The position numbers and the translations under genes are program-made. The notes below the pieces were generated by a model that was given only the letters and a program-made list of their open reading frames with translations, was not told the origin of the DNA and did no database searches. This document shows positions 24,158 through 33,255 of a stretch of 64,000 bases of DNA, in pieces (the stretch's first letter is position 1; each line of letters starts with the position of its first letter). This DNA comes from Dryomyza anilis (taxonomy: Eukaryota > Arthropoda > Insecta > Diptera > Dryomyzidae). The DNA lies in contig OX638131.1 in assembly GCA_951804985.1 (NCBI GenBank), forward strand, positions 91,152,349 to 91,216,348, read 5' to 3'.

Positions 24158-25550
24158 TTTATTAAAAGGACTACGAAATAGTTTTGGCAAGGATTGACTC
24201 GCTGAAACAATAAATATATTTGGCGTTAATTTTAATTTAATTAAAATCGACCCGACCCGTAATAAAAGTGAAAAAAAATAACAAAATAAAACAATTGTGG
24301 AACAAAGTGAAATTGTTTTTGCAAAAAAGTCGTATTTTTTGCAAACCGACCCGACCCGACCCGAAGAAAACGATCGTATTATACGATACGTTTAAAAATA
24401 AATATACATTCACCAAAGTGTTAAATATAATTTAACAAAAAACAATTGATTTTATTTATTTTCACATTTTTGAATTGTTACAATATATTTTATTTAACAA
24501 AATCGCCAAATATTTTAGTTTCATTTGTTTCAGCTATCTACTCGCCGCTGCACTCGTTTGTTTATTTGCTTTATTTGCTCATAAAACAAATAGACATACA
24601 CACTTATGCACTCACAGTAAAGAGAGCTGCTGTCAAGTGTGTACAGGGTTGCCACGTTGTTCACTTAAATAGTGTTTTCGTGGGATTTTATAAATTACCC
24701 GTGGGAACCAAAAAATTATCCCAAATTTTTTGGAAATTGCCTATTGAGCAATATTTAACCCGTTTATACCCACATTTAAGCTTTTTTAACCCTTTTAGAC
24801 CCAAAAAATCATTTTTATTGATATTTAACAATTTTTTATAGAAAAAATATTATAAAAAATTAGCAGACCCGTTTTTTTTTATCAAAAATATTTTTTAAAG
24901 CTTAACCCATAGCGACCCAAAATCATTTAATTGATTTTTTAAATAAAGTTTAAGAATTTTTTTTACAAAATAAATTCTTTTATCGAATTTTTATAAAAAA
25001 TATTTTTGATTTTTAACACATTGCGACCCAAAAAGCTTAACTACGCTATACAATTTTATTTGCGACCCGGTTTACCACTAAATAAAATTTTAAAGTTAAC
25101 CCATTGCGACCCAAAGATAAAATTTTCAAAATTTGTTGAAATTTTATCTAAAAAAAAAAAAAAAAAAAAAAAAAACTAAGTTTTGCAATACGTTTCGTTG
25201 GTAATAATAATTGCTGTTTCCCATACACACCCAAAAATAATTTTATTTATTTTTATAAAAAGTTTTTAAATTTTTTTAGAAGTTTTCTGAAAAAATATAT
25301 ACGACCCGTGAAAATCCAAAATAATTTTTGAAGATTAATCACATTGACCCACACATAAGATTTGCTTATAAATTTTTTGTGAATTTTTTCAAATTTATTT
25401 TTTGAAAAAGTATTGCGACTCGTTATTAATTTAAAAATCATTTTTTAAATTAAGCCATCCAGACCCAACATTTTATTATTGAATTTTTTCAGAATTTGTG
25501 AAGTTATTTAAATTGAATATTAATTAAACACAACCCCAATAATAAAAAAG
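24158..25550 (+). other. BEL 5' leader with degenerate GACCC-marked repeats
   Basis: About 1.4 kb of untranslated, very AT-rich leader. It contains runs of tandem GACCC (GACCCGACCC near 24250 and three in a row near 24350), then from about 24750 to 25520 a series of degenerate units of roughly 60-120 bp, each with an ACCCA-TTGCGACCCAAA-like block followed by AAAATTTTT-rich sequence. A long A run lies at about 25150-25176. Short open frames here have no recognisable product. In related elements this part would carry dimerisation and packaging signals, but none is identified directly. Confidence 0.7.
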
Positions 25551-28500
25551 ATGGCGGCTCTGACAGCATTTATTCAATTCGGAAACGACATTATTGAATT
25601 TGAGCAAACTATTTGCGAGACCCCTACCCAAGACTTAGTACCTCATGCCTTAGAATTTCATCGGAAGCAGCTTACTTTTCTGTGGGATAATTTCCAAACT
25701 TCGTATAATACTATACGAAGTGAACCCGACAGTTCCGATGTGGACCGAAAGAAGCTGAAAGATAAATATACGAAAGGATACAACGCATATATACGCTGTA
25801 TTTCTTCCCTTTCAGAAATAATGGAGACCCTGAAACAACCGATTGAAACTCCTAAGGCAAGAGAAGAAACGACCCCAATTCAATTTGCACCCTCTATTCA
25901 TTTACCCCCGTGTGACACGGATAATTTTGATGGTGACTACGTCACCTGGCCCACTTTTAGAGATATGTTTTCTGCTCTCTACATCAACAACGCCAGATTA
26001 AGCAATGTGGAAAAACTTTTCCATCTTAATCAAAAGACCCGAGGCGAAGCAAGAGACATTGTTAAGAATGCTCCTCTTACCAATGATGGTTTTATACTGG
26101 CATGGAGTAATCTCGTTGAACAATACGAGAATAAAAGAATGCAAGTAAATGCTCAACTCAAGACCCTATTGAATTTGCCACCAGTTTCGTCTGAGTCCGG
26201 TAGCTCTATTAAAAAGCTACAACGGACAATCAACAACTGTGTGACGACCCTGCAAATGTTGGATATAGACACAGATAACTGGAGTCCAATTCTAGTTTAT
26301 CTGTGTTCGACCCGTCTCCCCAAAAACACGCTTGAGATATTTGAAAGATCTCTAGCAGATAGTTCAGAAATTCCTGAATGGAGAATTTTGGACAAGTTTT
26401 TGACCCAAACATACAAGACCCTTGAATCTGTTGGCGACATTAAGTCTTCGACTACGAAGACTAGTCAACAAACGGTTTCCAGTAATGCTGGACCCAAAAC
26501 TTGGGGAGACAAACGTGTGAACGCATTTCACACAAATGTATATGAAAATCCATTTGCAACAAAAACGACAAGACCCAGATTTGTTGAGCCAAGACCCATC
26601 CATGCCAAGCCATCAAAATGGGAAGTTGATGGTGCCATTTGCAGAATTTGCAATGGTAAGCACACTCTTCGTGAGTGCCCCAGATTCATATCCATGAAAG
26701 TAGAGGATAGACACGATGCTGTGAAAAGATTTGAGTGCTGTTTTAATTGTTTAGCAGTATCTCACAGCATCAGGGACTGTAAGAGCGGATATAAATGTCG
26801 CTTTTGTAGCAAAAAGCATCATTCGCTTTTACATTTAGCATCGCTAGACCCGAAAGCAGACCCAAAAGACCGCCCAAGCACAAGTTCAGCTGCATCTAAA
26901 TCTGATCAGCCGTCAACTTCACAGCGGCAAGCTTTCACGACCCTTATACAGTCCACTGACTCAAGACCCACCCAAGACATCGAAGAGACACGTTTTGCGA
27001 TGAAGAGCATTCTTCTGGGAACAGCAATGCTCAACATTGAACACGAAGGCGAAATGTTCCTGGCGCGCGCTCTAATCGACTCTGGATCAGAAGCGACTTT
27101 TATCACGGAGCAGTTGAGGAAGCGGATAGGACTTCCAACTAACGCCATAGGCGCTCAGGTAACAGGACTCAACCAAACAGTTGCAGCCACCCCGTCCAAA
27201 TCGTGTCCATTGACATTGCGTTCAACAATTTACCCGAATTTCAGAGTCAAAACGCAAGCACTTGTACTTAAGACCCTCACAAGTGACTTGCCATCATATC
27301 AAATCGACCCGACCCTCTATGGAAATTTAAATGGTATACAGTTGGCTGATAGCCAGTTTTATAAAACCCGACCCGTGGATATGATCATAGGATGTGATCT
27401 ATACCCACAAATTATACGTAACGGTGTTCAGCACAACATTGTAGAATCTTTGTTGGCGCAAGAAACTGAGTTCGGCTGGATACTTTCTGGGCCAATTCCT
27501 GAGTCAAGACCCAACAATATTGTTACATATTTTAATAAAGTGACCCTCGATACTTTATTGACTCGTTTCTGGGAAATTGAAGAAGTACCAAAATCCACGA
27601 CCCTCTCAAATGCAGATATGAATTGTGAAAACAATTTCATACAGACATTACGCCGAGAACCCTCAGGCCGTTATGTAGTGACCCTGCCATTTAAAGACCC
27701 AAATTGCATTGATCTTGGACTATCAAGACATATTGCAATGGCGCAATATTTGAGAAATGAAAAGTCCTTACTCAAAAGACCCGCTGTTAAAGCAGAATAT
27801 GACCAAGCGATTTGCGAATATTTGCAACTTGGTCATATGAGAAAAGTGACTCATTCGCCAGCTAAATCTTGCACACCCACCCACTACTATTTACCACATC
27901 ATGCAGTCATAAAACCCGATCGTGTCACAACAAAGCTGCGTGTTGTATTTAATGCATCCAGCAATACTGCCAACGGCAAGAGCCTAAATGATGTGTTGCA
28001 TACTGGACCCGTTCTACAACAAGATTTAGTTTTGCAAATTATTAAATGGCGTCTTTTCAAATTTGTCTTTAATGCTGACATTGAAAAAATGTATCGTCAA
28101 ATTTGCGTCGACCCTGCACACTCACCCTATCAAAGAATTTTGTTTAGGAAATCCTTAGAAGAACCCATTCAGGATTATGAGTTGCAAACAGTTACATTTG
28201 GTGTTAACTGTGCCCCTTACCTTGCCATTCGGACCCTACATCAATTAGCGCAAGACGTACATGAGACCCACCCACAGGCTTCGTATATTCTACGAAACTG
28301 CATGTACGTAGATGATGTTCTGGCAGGCACTCATGAGATTGAAAGTGCTATTAATGCTCGAGATGAGCTAATCGCTGCTTTAAAATCAGCAGGATTTTCG
28401 TTGCGCAAGTGGATTGCGAACGCACCCGAAATATTGGAAAATCTGCCACAAGAACACTTGCTGCTAACAGATTTACTCAATTTATCTGAGCAATGTCAAG

Positions 28501-30869
28501 GTAATGCAAAGACCCTAGGCATTCGATGGAATGCTAAAAAAGATATTTTCTTTTTTCAAGTCCCACTCATCGAACTAAAAGATGCATACACCAAACGCGA
28601 AGTTTTGTCTTCTATTGCGAAGCTGTTTGACCCTGCTGGTTGGTTAGCGCCAATTATAGTGGCCGCCAAAATAATTATGCAACAGGTATGGCTCGACAAA
28701 ACTGAGTGGGACGATATTCTTAACCCGTTGACCCAAAGTAGATGGCAATGGTTTATCGATGGTTATCCATCGATAAACAGAATTGAGATTCCCAGATGGA
28801 CTCATTTCGCACCCGACGTTTCCGTTGAATTTCACGGATTTTGCGACGCCTCAGAAAAGGCATATGCTGCAGCTCTCTATGCTCGCATACAAGATGCCAA
28901 CGGCGCTGTCGTCACGACCCTTCTGGCAGCGAAGACGCGTGTAGCACCCGTCAAAACCGTTTCACTGCCACGACTCGAACTATGCGGTGCTGTTTTGCTC
29001 GCAAATATAGTTGATGCCATTCTACCTAAAATAGACATGACCCAGTACAATACGTACTTTTGGACAGACTCGACTATTGTCTTAGCCTGGCTCAATAAAC
29101 CGCCCTGCACTTGGACCACTTTTGTAGCCAACCGTATTTCGACCATTACAGAAAGCGTTGGTGTTGAAAATTGGCAACATGTCGATTCACACGAAAACCC
29201 GGCGGACGTAGCAAGCCGCGGTTGTTCTGCGCTAGAACTGGCAGAACATGAACTCTGGTGGAATGGACCAAGTTGGCTAAGGTGCGTAAGAGATGAATGG
29301 CCAATGTCCACTGACGCGATCGACACGACCCTTGATCTTAAACCAATTAAGACATTTGCGATCACAACCCAAGAGGATGTGTTGGAACGATTTTCCACAC
29401 TTCCGAAAGCATTAAGAGTCTTAGCGTACGTTCTAAGATTCGTGAGAAATTCTTTACCATCGCGTCGTACTCAAATGACCCACTCAACTATTGAAATAGT
29501 ACCCGAGGAAATTAAGATAGTCAAAGAAAGACTCATAGTAGTGAGTCAGAAAATGTGTTTTTCTGATGAATATATCGCTTTGACGAATAAAACCCACATT
29601 TCGTGCAAAAGTTCACTACTAACCCTAAACCCATTTATAGACAGTAAAGGTCTATTAAGAGCACATGGTAGATTAGCAAAGTCACCGACCCTTACATATA
29701 ATGAACGCCACCCAATAATTTTAGCGTATCATTGCAGACTTGCTAAACTCTTGACCCATATGACCCACATTGTGACCCTACACGGTGGTAACCAATTAGT
29801 TTTGAGGCTACTACGAGCTGAATTTTGGATTATTAAGCTCAAGACCCTGATCAAAACTACGATCAATAATTGCAAAATTTGTGTGTTGCACAAAAAAAAA
29901 CAACAAACACAAATAATGGCTGCATTGCCTCCAGAGCGCACCACACTCACGCGCCCATTCACAAACACAGGTGTAGATTTCGCAGGACCCGTTGAAATCA
30001 AAAATTACACCGGGCGAGCCTGTTTGATTACAAAAGGCTATGTGTGCGTGTTTGTTTGCTTTGCAACAAAAGCGGTTCATCTTGAACCAGCCAGTGATCT
30101 TACGACCCAAGCCTTTTTAGCGGCTTTTTCCCGATTTTTTTCGAGGCGCGGATGTCCTGCCGCCATTTACTCCGACAACGGAACTAATTTTGTCGGAGCA
30201 GCACAAATGCTGAAGAAAGATCGGCAAGATTTTATAAAGACACTGCAGACCCAAGTAGTAGCGACCCACAGTCATCAAGAACTAACCTGGCATTTTAATC
30301 CACCCGGAGCTCCACACATGGGTGGACTCTGGGAAGCCGGCGTCAAAAGTTTCAAGACACATTTAAAAAAGATATCTGCAAGTCAAAGATTTACGTTCGA
30401 AGAGATTTCGACTTTGCTTGCTCGAATTGAAGGTTGCCTTAATTCACGACCCTTAAGCCCTTCAAGCGAAAATCCTTTAAATTTTTCGCCATTGACCCCA
30501 GGACACTTTCTAATTGGTACTCCGTTATTGACCCCAGCTGAACCCGATTTAAGCAACTCGACCCTAAATGTTGTAAATCGTTGGCAGAAGCTGAAGATAT
30601 TACATCACCATTTCTGTAACAGATGGAAAGATGAATATCTTAAAGAATTACATAAACGCTATAAATGGAAAAACCCGCAGAAATGCGTTGAAGTAAATGA
30701 TCTCGTTGTTATTCGACACGAGAATTTACCCCCAAACGAGTGGACCCTAGGGCGAGTAGTAAAAACGTATCTAGGTTCAGACTCAAGAACCAGAGTCGTC
30801 GATATTCGAACGGCCAAAGGGACTACTACTAGACCCATTACAAAAGTAGTAATCCTACCCACCCAATAA
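25551..30869 (+). CDS. BEL/Pao Gag-Pol polyprotein (1772 aa, intact)
   Basis: A single frame starts at ATGG in good context (AAAAAGATGGC). Domains, approximate residues: Gag DUF1759-like region 124-270; CCHC-type knuckles with C364/C367/H371/C376 and C397/C400/H405/C410 plus a third Cys-His cluster at 416-428; aspartic protease (DUF1758-like) with catalytic D510-S-G and the IIGCDLYPQI flap-side motif near 612; reverse transcriptase with D843 and YVDD at 919-922; Peptidase_A17-named connector about 950-1110; RNase H with D1099 and D1173; integrase zinc finger H1406/H1411/C1441/C1444; integrase core triad D1476, D1542, E1595; DUF5641-like C-terminus about 1650-1770. All key residues are present and there are no internal stops, so it looks competent. 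There is no gag/pol frameshift: one fused frame, as usual in BEL elements. 52 GACCC pentamers lie in this frame, in all three codon phases. Confidence 0.97.
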   Translation: MAALTAFIQFGNDIIEFEQTICETPTQDLVPHALEFHRKQLTFLWDNFQTSYNTIRSEPDSSDVDRKKLKDKYTKGYNAYIRCISSLSEIMETLKQPIETPKAREETTPIQFAPSIHLPPCDTDNFDGDYVTWPTFRDMFSALYINNARLSNVEKLFHLNQKTRGEARDIVKNAPLTNDGFILAWSNLVEQYENKRMQVNAQLKTLLNLPPVSSESGSSIKKLQRTINNCVTTLQMLDIDTDNWSPILVYLCSTRLPKNTLEIFERSLADSSEIPEWRILDKFLTQTYKTLESVGDIKSSTTKTSQQTVSSNAGPKTWGDKRVNAFHTNVYENPFATKTTRPRFVEPRPIHAKPSKWEVDGAICRICNGKHTLRECPRFISMKVEDRHDAVKRFECCFNCLAVSHSIRDCKSGYKCRFCSKKHHSLLHLASLDPKADPKDRPSTSSAASKSDQPSTSQRQAFTTLIQSTDSRPTQDIEETRFAMKSILLGTAMLNIEHEGEMFLARALIDSGSEATFITEQLRKRIGLPTNAIGAQVTGLNQTVAATPSKSCPLTLRSTIYPNFRVKTQALVLKTLTSDLPSYQIDPTLYGNLNGIQLADSQFYKTRPVDMIIGCDLYPQIIRNGVQHNIVESLLAQETEFGWILSGPIPESRPNNIVTYFNKVTLDTLLTRFWEIEEVPKSTTLSNADMNCENNFIQTLRREPSGRYVVTLPFKDPNCIDLGLSRHIAMAQYLRNEKSLLKRPAVKAEYDQAICEYLQLGHMRKVTHSPAKSCTPTHYYLPHHAVIKPDRVTTKLRVVFNASSNTANGKSLNDVLHTGPVLQQDLVLQIIKWRLFKFVFNADIEKMYRQICVDPAHSPYQRILFRKSLEEPIQDYELQTVTFGVNCAPYLAIRTLHQLAQDVHETHPQASYILRNCMYVDDVLAGTHEIESAINARDELIAALKSAGFSLRKWIANAPEILENLPQEHLLLTDLLNLSEQCQGNAKTLGIRWNAKKDIFFFQVPLIELKDAYTKREVLSSIAKLFDPAGWLAPIIVAAKIIMQQVWLDKTEWDDILNPLTQSRWQWFIDGYPSINRIEIPRWTHFAPDVSVEFHGFCDASEKAYAAALYARIQDANGAVVTTLLAAKTRVAPVKTVSLPRLELCGAVLLANIVDAILPKIDMTQYNTYFWTDSTIVLAWLNKPPCTWTTFVANRISTITESVGVENWQHVDSHENPADVASRGCSALELAEHELWWNGPSWLRCVRDEWPMSTDAIDTTLDLKPIKTFAITTQEDVLERFSTLPKALRVLAYVLRFVRNSLPSRRTQMTHSTIEIVPEEIKIVKERLIVVSQKMCFSDEYIALTNKTHISCKSSLLTLNPFIDSKGLLRAHGRLAKSPTLTYNERHPIILAYHCRLAKLLTHMTHIVTLHGGNQLVLRLLRAEFWIIKLKTLIKTTINNCKICVLHKKKQQTQIMAALPPERTTLTRPFTNTGVDFAGPVEIKNYTGRACLITKGYVCVFVCFATKAVHLEPASDLTTQAFLAAFSRFFSRRGCPAAIYSDNGTNFVGAAQMLKKDRQDFIKTLQTQVVATHSHQELTWHFNPPGAPHMGGLWEAGVKSFKTHLKKISASQRFTFEEISTLLARIEGCLNSRPLSPSSENPLNFSPLTPGHFLIGTPLLTPAEPDLSNSTLNVVNRWQKLKILHHHFCNRWKDEYLKELHKRYKWKNPQKCVEVNDLVVIRHENLPPNEWTLGRVVKTYLGSDSRTRVVDIRTAKGTTTRPITKVVILPTQ

Positions 30870-30911
30870 ATACCCATTTAGGTCGCCATGGCAATATACA
30901 ATTTGACCCAC

Positions 30912-30924
30912 CCTTATTTTTCAG
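30912..30924 (+). promoter_or_regulatory. candidate splice acceptor for a subgenomic accessory mRNA
   Basis: CCTTATTTTTCAG is a pyrimidine tract followed by AG, placed 43 bases after the Gag-Pol stop and five bases before an ATG in strong context (GCCATGG at 30927-30933). The arrangement resembles env-type splicing in retroviruses. A matching donor is not proven; AAG|GTAAAA in the LTR near 24006 is one possibility. Confidence 0.4.
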
Positions 30925-30929
30925 TAGCC

Positions 30930-31484
30930 ATGGCCCCAAACAACAAGCGCGTCAGCAGCGGTCCCAACCACAGCGGTGCCAACAAAAAGCGCGCCAACAG
31001 CAAGCGCCCCAACAACAAGCGGTGCAACAACACCAACGACAACAATGCCAGCACGAGCAGTGGCAGTCGCACCGAGGGCAACCGCAACAACAACACCAGC
31101 TGGCGCAACAAAAAGTCTTCCCGACTTAACTCCGCCCACTCTAGCCGTCGTTCCGATTCAACTGGACGACACACTCGACCCTCGACCCAACATGTGGCGT
31201 GTGGAATTTGCCGCCAAGATCATCGCCTGTCCACCTGCTTCAGGTTCAGGGAGAAGAACCTGGTGGAGAAGTATGAGGTGGTGATGCAGTATCATTACTG
31301 CATTAACTGCACCACACAAGCTTGCATGGACATTCGCGACTCAATCAAGGCGACCGGAACCCAAGCAGTACAGGACTTAAACGACCCGTTGCGAACGCAA
31401 GCAATGCGAGCAACAAGCGACCCGCTGAGAATCCAGGCAATTCCACAAACCACACACCTTTTGCTAACCCAAGCATGTTTTTAA
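30930..31484 (+). CDS. BEL accessory frame A: basic region plus partial zinc knuckle
   Basis: This frame follows integrase. I chose the ATG at 30930 (GCCATGG) because it lies just after a candidate splice acceptor; an in-frame ATG at 30888 is the alternative. The N-terminal ~85 residues are low complexity, rich in Asn, Ser, Lys and Arg; the same DNA in another frame is glutamine-rich, so the true frame there is uncertain. Then comes CGICRQDHRLSTC from 31200 and an FRF...YCINC segment, aligning in spacing with the first knuckle and the start of the second knuckle of the element's own Gag. After CINC the similarity is lost in this frame. This looks like a diverged second Gag NC region rather than an envelope. 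Function unknown. Confidence 0.5.
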   Translation: MAPNNKRVSSGPNHSGANKKRANSKRPNNKRCNNTNDNNASTSSGSRTEGNRNNNTSWRNKKSSRLNSAHSSRRSDSTGRHTRPSTQHVACGICRQDHRLSTCFRFREKNLVEKYEVVMQYHYCINCTTQACMDIRDSIKATGTQAVQDLNDPLRTQAMRATSDPLRIQAIPQTTHLLLTQACF

Positions 31485-31948
31485 GGCAGACCCTTATACC
31501 CACTGCCACTATCAAAGTGTACCATGGCCAAAATGGCCATCTAGTACGAGCGTTGGTGAACCCGACAAGAAATGTCACCATCATTGCTCAGCAGCTCGTC
31601 AATCAGCTGAAGCTGAGTACGAGTCGCCTCGATAATTTAAAAATTTGTAAGGTGGTAGTGGGTTCTCGGTTTGACGACCCATTTAGATGCGACATTAACG
31701 CACTAGTGTCAACCGAGTTGCCTAGGAAGCCGTACGAGCGTGACGTTGATGAAGCCATCTTGAGCCGATTCACTCACATGATGCTCGCCGACCCAAAAGT
31801 TACGGCTTCCGACCCAGTGATGCTAGAGTTGGGTGCGGATGTTTATCCGCAAATATTGAATTCGGGAGTTTTTAACTGCGAAAGTGGATACGCAGTGGCT
31901 CAGAGTACTGCGTTCGGCTGGACACTCTCTGGTCCATGTAGTCTCTGA
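31322..31948 (+). CDS. BEL accessory frame B: protease-like domain without catalytic Asp
   Basis: An open frame in the -1 frame relative to accessory frame A, overlapping it by about 160 bases. The track start is not an ATG (TTG at 31322), so expression would need a frameshift from frame A or a different start. It resembles the DUF1758 protease part of the element's own polyprotein: GHLVRALVNPTRNVTIIAQQ sits where the active enzyme has ALIDSGSEATFI, so the catalytic DSG is replaced by NPT (Asn codon at 31559); GADVYPQILNSGV and STAFGWTLSGP match CDLYPQIIRNGV and ETEFGWILSGP of the real protease. It ends at a stop at 31946-31948. It is probably a non-catalytic, duplicated Gag/PR module; a decayed remnant is the alternative. 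Confidence 0.55.
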   Translation: MHGHSRLNQGDRNPSSTGLKRPVANASNASNKRPAENPGNSTNHTPFANPSMFLRQTLIPTATIKVYHGQNGHLVRALVNPTRNVTIIAQQLVNQLKLSTSRLDNLKICKVVVGSRFDDPFRCDINALVSTELPRKPYERDVDEAILSRFTHMMLADPKVTASDPVMLELGADVYPQILNSGVFNCESGYAVAQSTAFGWTLSGPCSL

Positions 31949-32050
31949 GCCCCCAACCCAAGGAGCTGTCCTTAAAAAACTACCCTAGACCCTAAGACCC
32001 TAATAATATAAAAAAAATGAATTTAAAAAATGAAGTATTGCAGACACTGC

Positions 32051-32063
32051 AAGGCGGGCGGAA
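32051..32063 (+). other. candidate polypurine tract
   Basis: AAGGCGGGCGGAA sits directly before the 3' LTR, where plus-strand DNA priming occurs. It is interrupted by two C residues, so it is a poor match to a pure purine run; the call rests on position. Confidence 0.5.
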
Positions 32064-32639
32064 TGTTTACGTACAAACGTAAACTCGATATGTTTGAACA
32101 TCTCCGTCCGTCATATCCACACAATCGATTACTTATCGATTGCTGCGGCGAACCGATCGACCGTCGGCTCTGTCAACGTTCGCCGCACATAACTTCACTC
32201 GTTACGTTTACTGAAAACCGAGCGCACGATACCCACCCGTCTCCGGACATTTAAAGTTTTAAAGTTTAAAGTTTAAACTCACCCGTCACCGCGACAATAA
32301 TAACCAACAACCCGTCAACGCGACAAACCGGTCCCCGCGACAATAAACATAAACAATTAAAAACAAAACCCAACAATCAACACAAACTCACAACAACAAC
32401 AGGAAGGAACAACCACAGGAGGAATCATACCCTACAAAACACTGCAACTGAAACAACACGGAATTACTACACAACATATTCGGCATAACCCACTGAAAAA
32501 TAAGGTAAAATCTTATATTTTATATATTGTATTTTGCCACATAAATCGCGACCCACTCGACTCAATAAATTGAAATTACTTATTTCAATTCGTGTTTCCT
32601 AATCCGCCAATTGCCATTACTTCGTTCGCCAGCCGAACA
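32064..32639 (+). repeat. BEL 3' LTR
   Basis: It is 575/576 identical to the 5' LTR by direct reading. It supplies the AATAAA at 32564-32569 that should define the 3' end of the genomic RNA. It is immediately preceded by a purine-rich stretch and followed by the GGTTA duplication. Confidence 0.96.
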
Positions 32640-32644
32640 GGTTA
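32640..32644. repeat. right copy of BEL target-site duplication
   Basis: GGTTA directly follows the right LTR and matches the five bases before the left LTR, so both ends of the element derive from one integration event. Confidence 0.93.
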
Positions 32645-33255
32645 GGTGATGATGGTCAAAAAGGACAGCATCAAAGTGGGAAGGTTTTCTTAGATATGCA
32701 AACGTATTAAATTGAATTCAAACACGAATTTTAGTACAGGGTCGTTTTAATGCAGGAAGCAATTTTATCAATCAATTGATAAAAGGCCATTTTATTTACT
32801 ATTCTTATTATACAATTTTTAGAAAAAGTCAGATATTAATATGACGTTCGTTCCTATATGTTTATTGCATTGGACAACGAAACGAAAGATGTCAGGTTCA
32901 AATCAGCGCTGAGAACATCTGACAAAGACTTAGCAGTTAGTTCGGGTTAAAAATGAGGCATATTCACATTCGACTAACTTAGACACGATTAACACGATTC
33001 GTTTCTAAGAATAGTTGAAATTTTAGTCTGGCAATGCCTTGCTAACGTGGGATAAACTCATACGACAAAAACGTTGTCAATGGCAAAACTCCGAGAGTAA
33101 AGAGTGTCTTAAAATGGCCTCTTACTCTCGTCGTTCGAAGTAATCAATAAACAAGCCTTCCAACACTTTTAGGAACCTGTATAACCTTCAAAGATATACT
33201 GGTGCGAAAGATCTCGTTTTAGCATCTATCGAGCTGCTGTGTTAAACTATTATAG

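Larger units (their letters stand above)
23565..32639 (+). mobile_element. complete BEL/Pao LTR retrotransposon, inserted antisense in a Lar intron
   Basis: A 9,075 bp element bounded by two 576 bp direct repeats that start TG and end CA, flanked by the direct repeat GGTTA (23560-23564 and 32640-32644). Order: 5' LTR, primer-binding site, about 1.4 kb AT-rich leader, 1772-codon Gag-Pol frame, accessory Gag/protease-like frames, purine-rich tract, 3' LTR. The order protease, reverse transcriptase, RNase H, integrase, the YVDD catalytic box and the C-terminal DUF5641-like domain place it in the BEL/Pao (Belpaoviridae) group. One LTR mismatch and an intact 5.3 kb frame indicate a very recent insertion. 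It is transcribed opposite to Lar, so its poly(A) signals do not act on the Lar strand. The sense strand is unusually rich in GACCC throughout. Confidence 0.97.

Noticed and set aside
24446..24841. 131-codon open frame in the BEL leader
   Set aside because: Hydrophobic low-complexity peptide from T-rich leader sequence with no domain; the Gag ATG at 25551 has better context and begins the conserved frame.
28877..29398. 173-codon open frame on the minus strand
   Set aside because: It lies inside the RNase H part of the intact BEL Gag-Pol frame on the plus strand and has no recognisable motif; it is an antisense shadow.
30888..31948. Envelope gene hypothesis for the BEL accessory region
   Set aside because: No signal peptide, transmembrane segment or furin-like site was seen; the recognisable parts resemble a Gag knuckle and protease instead.
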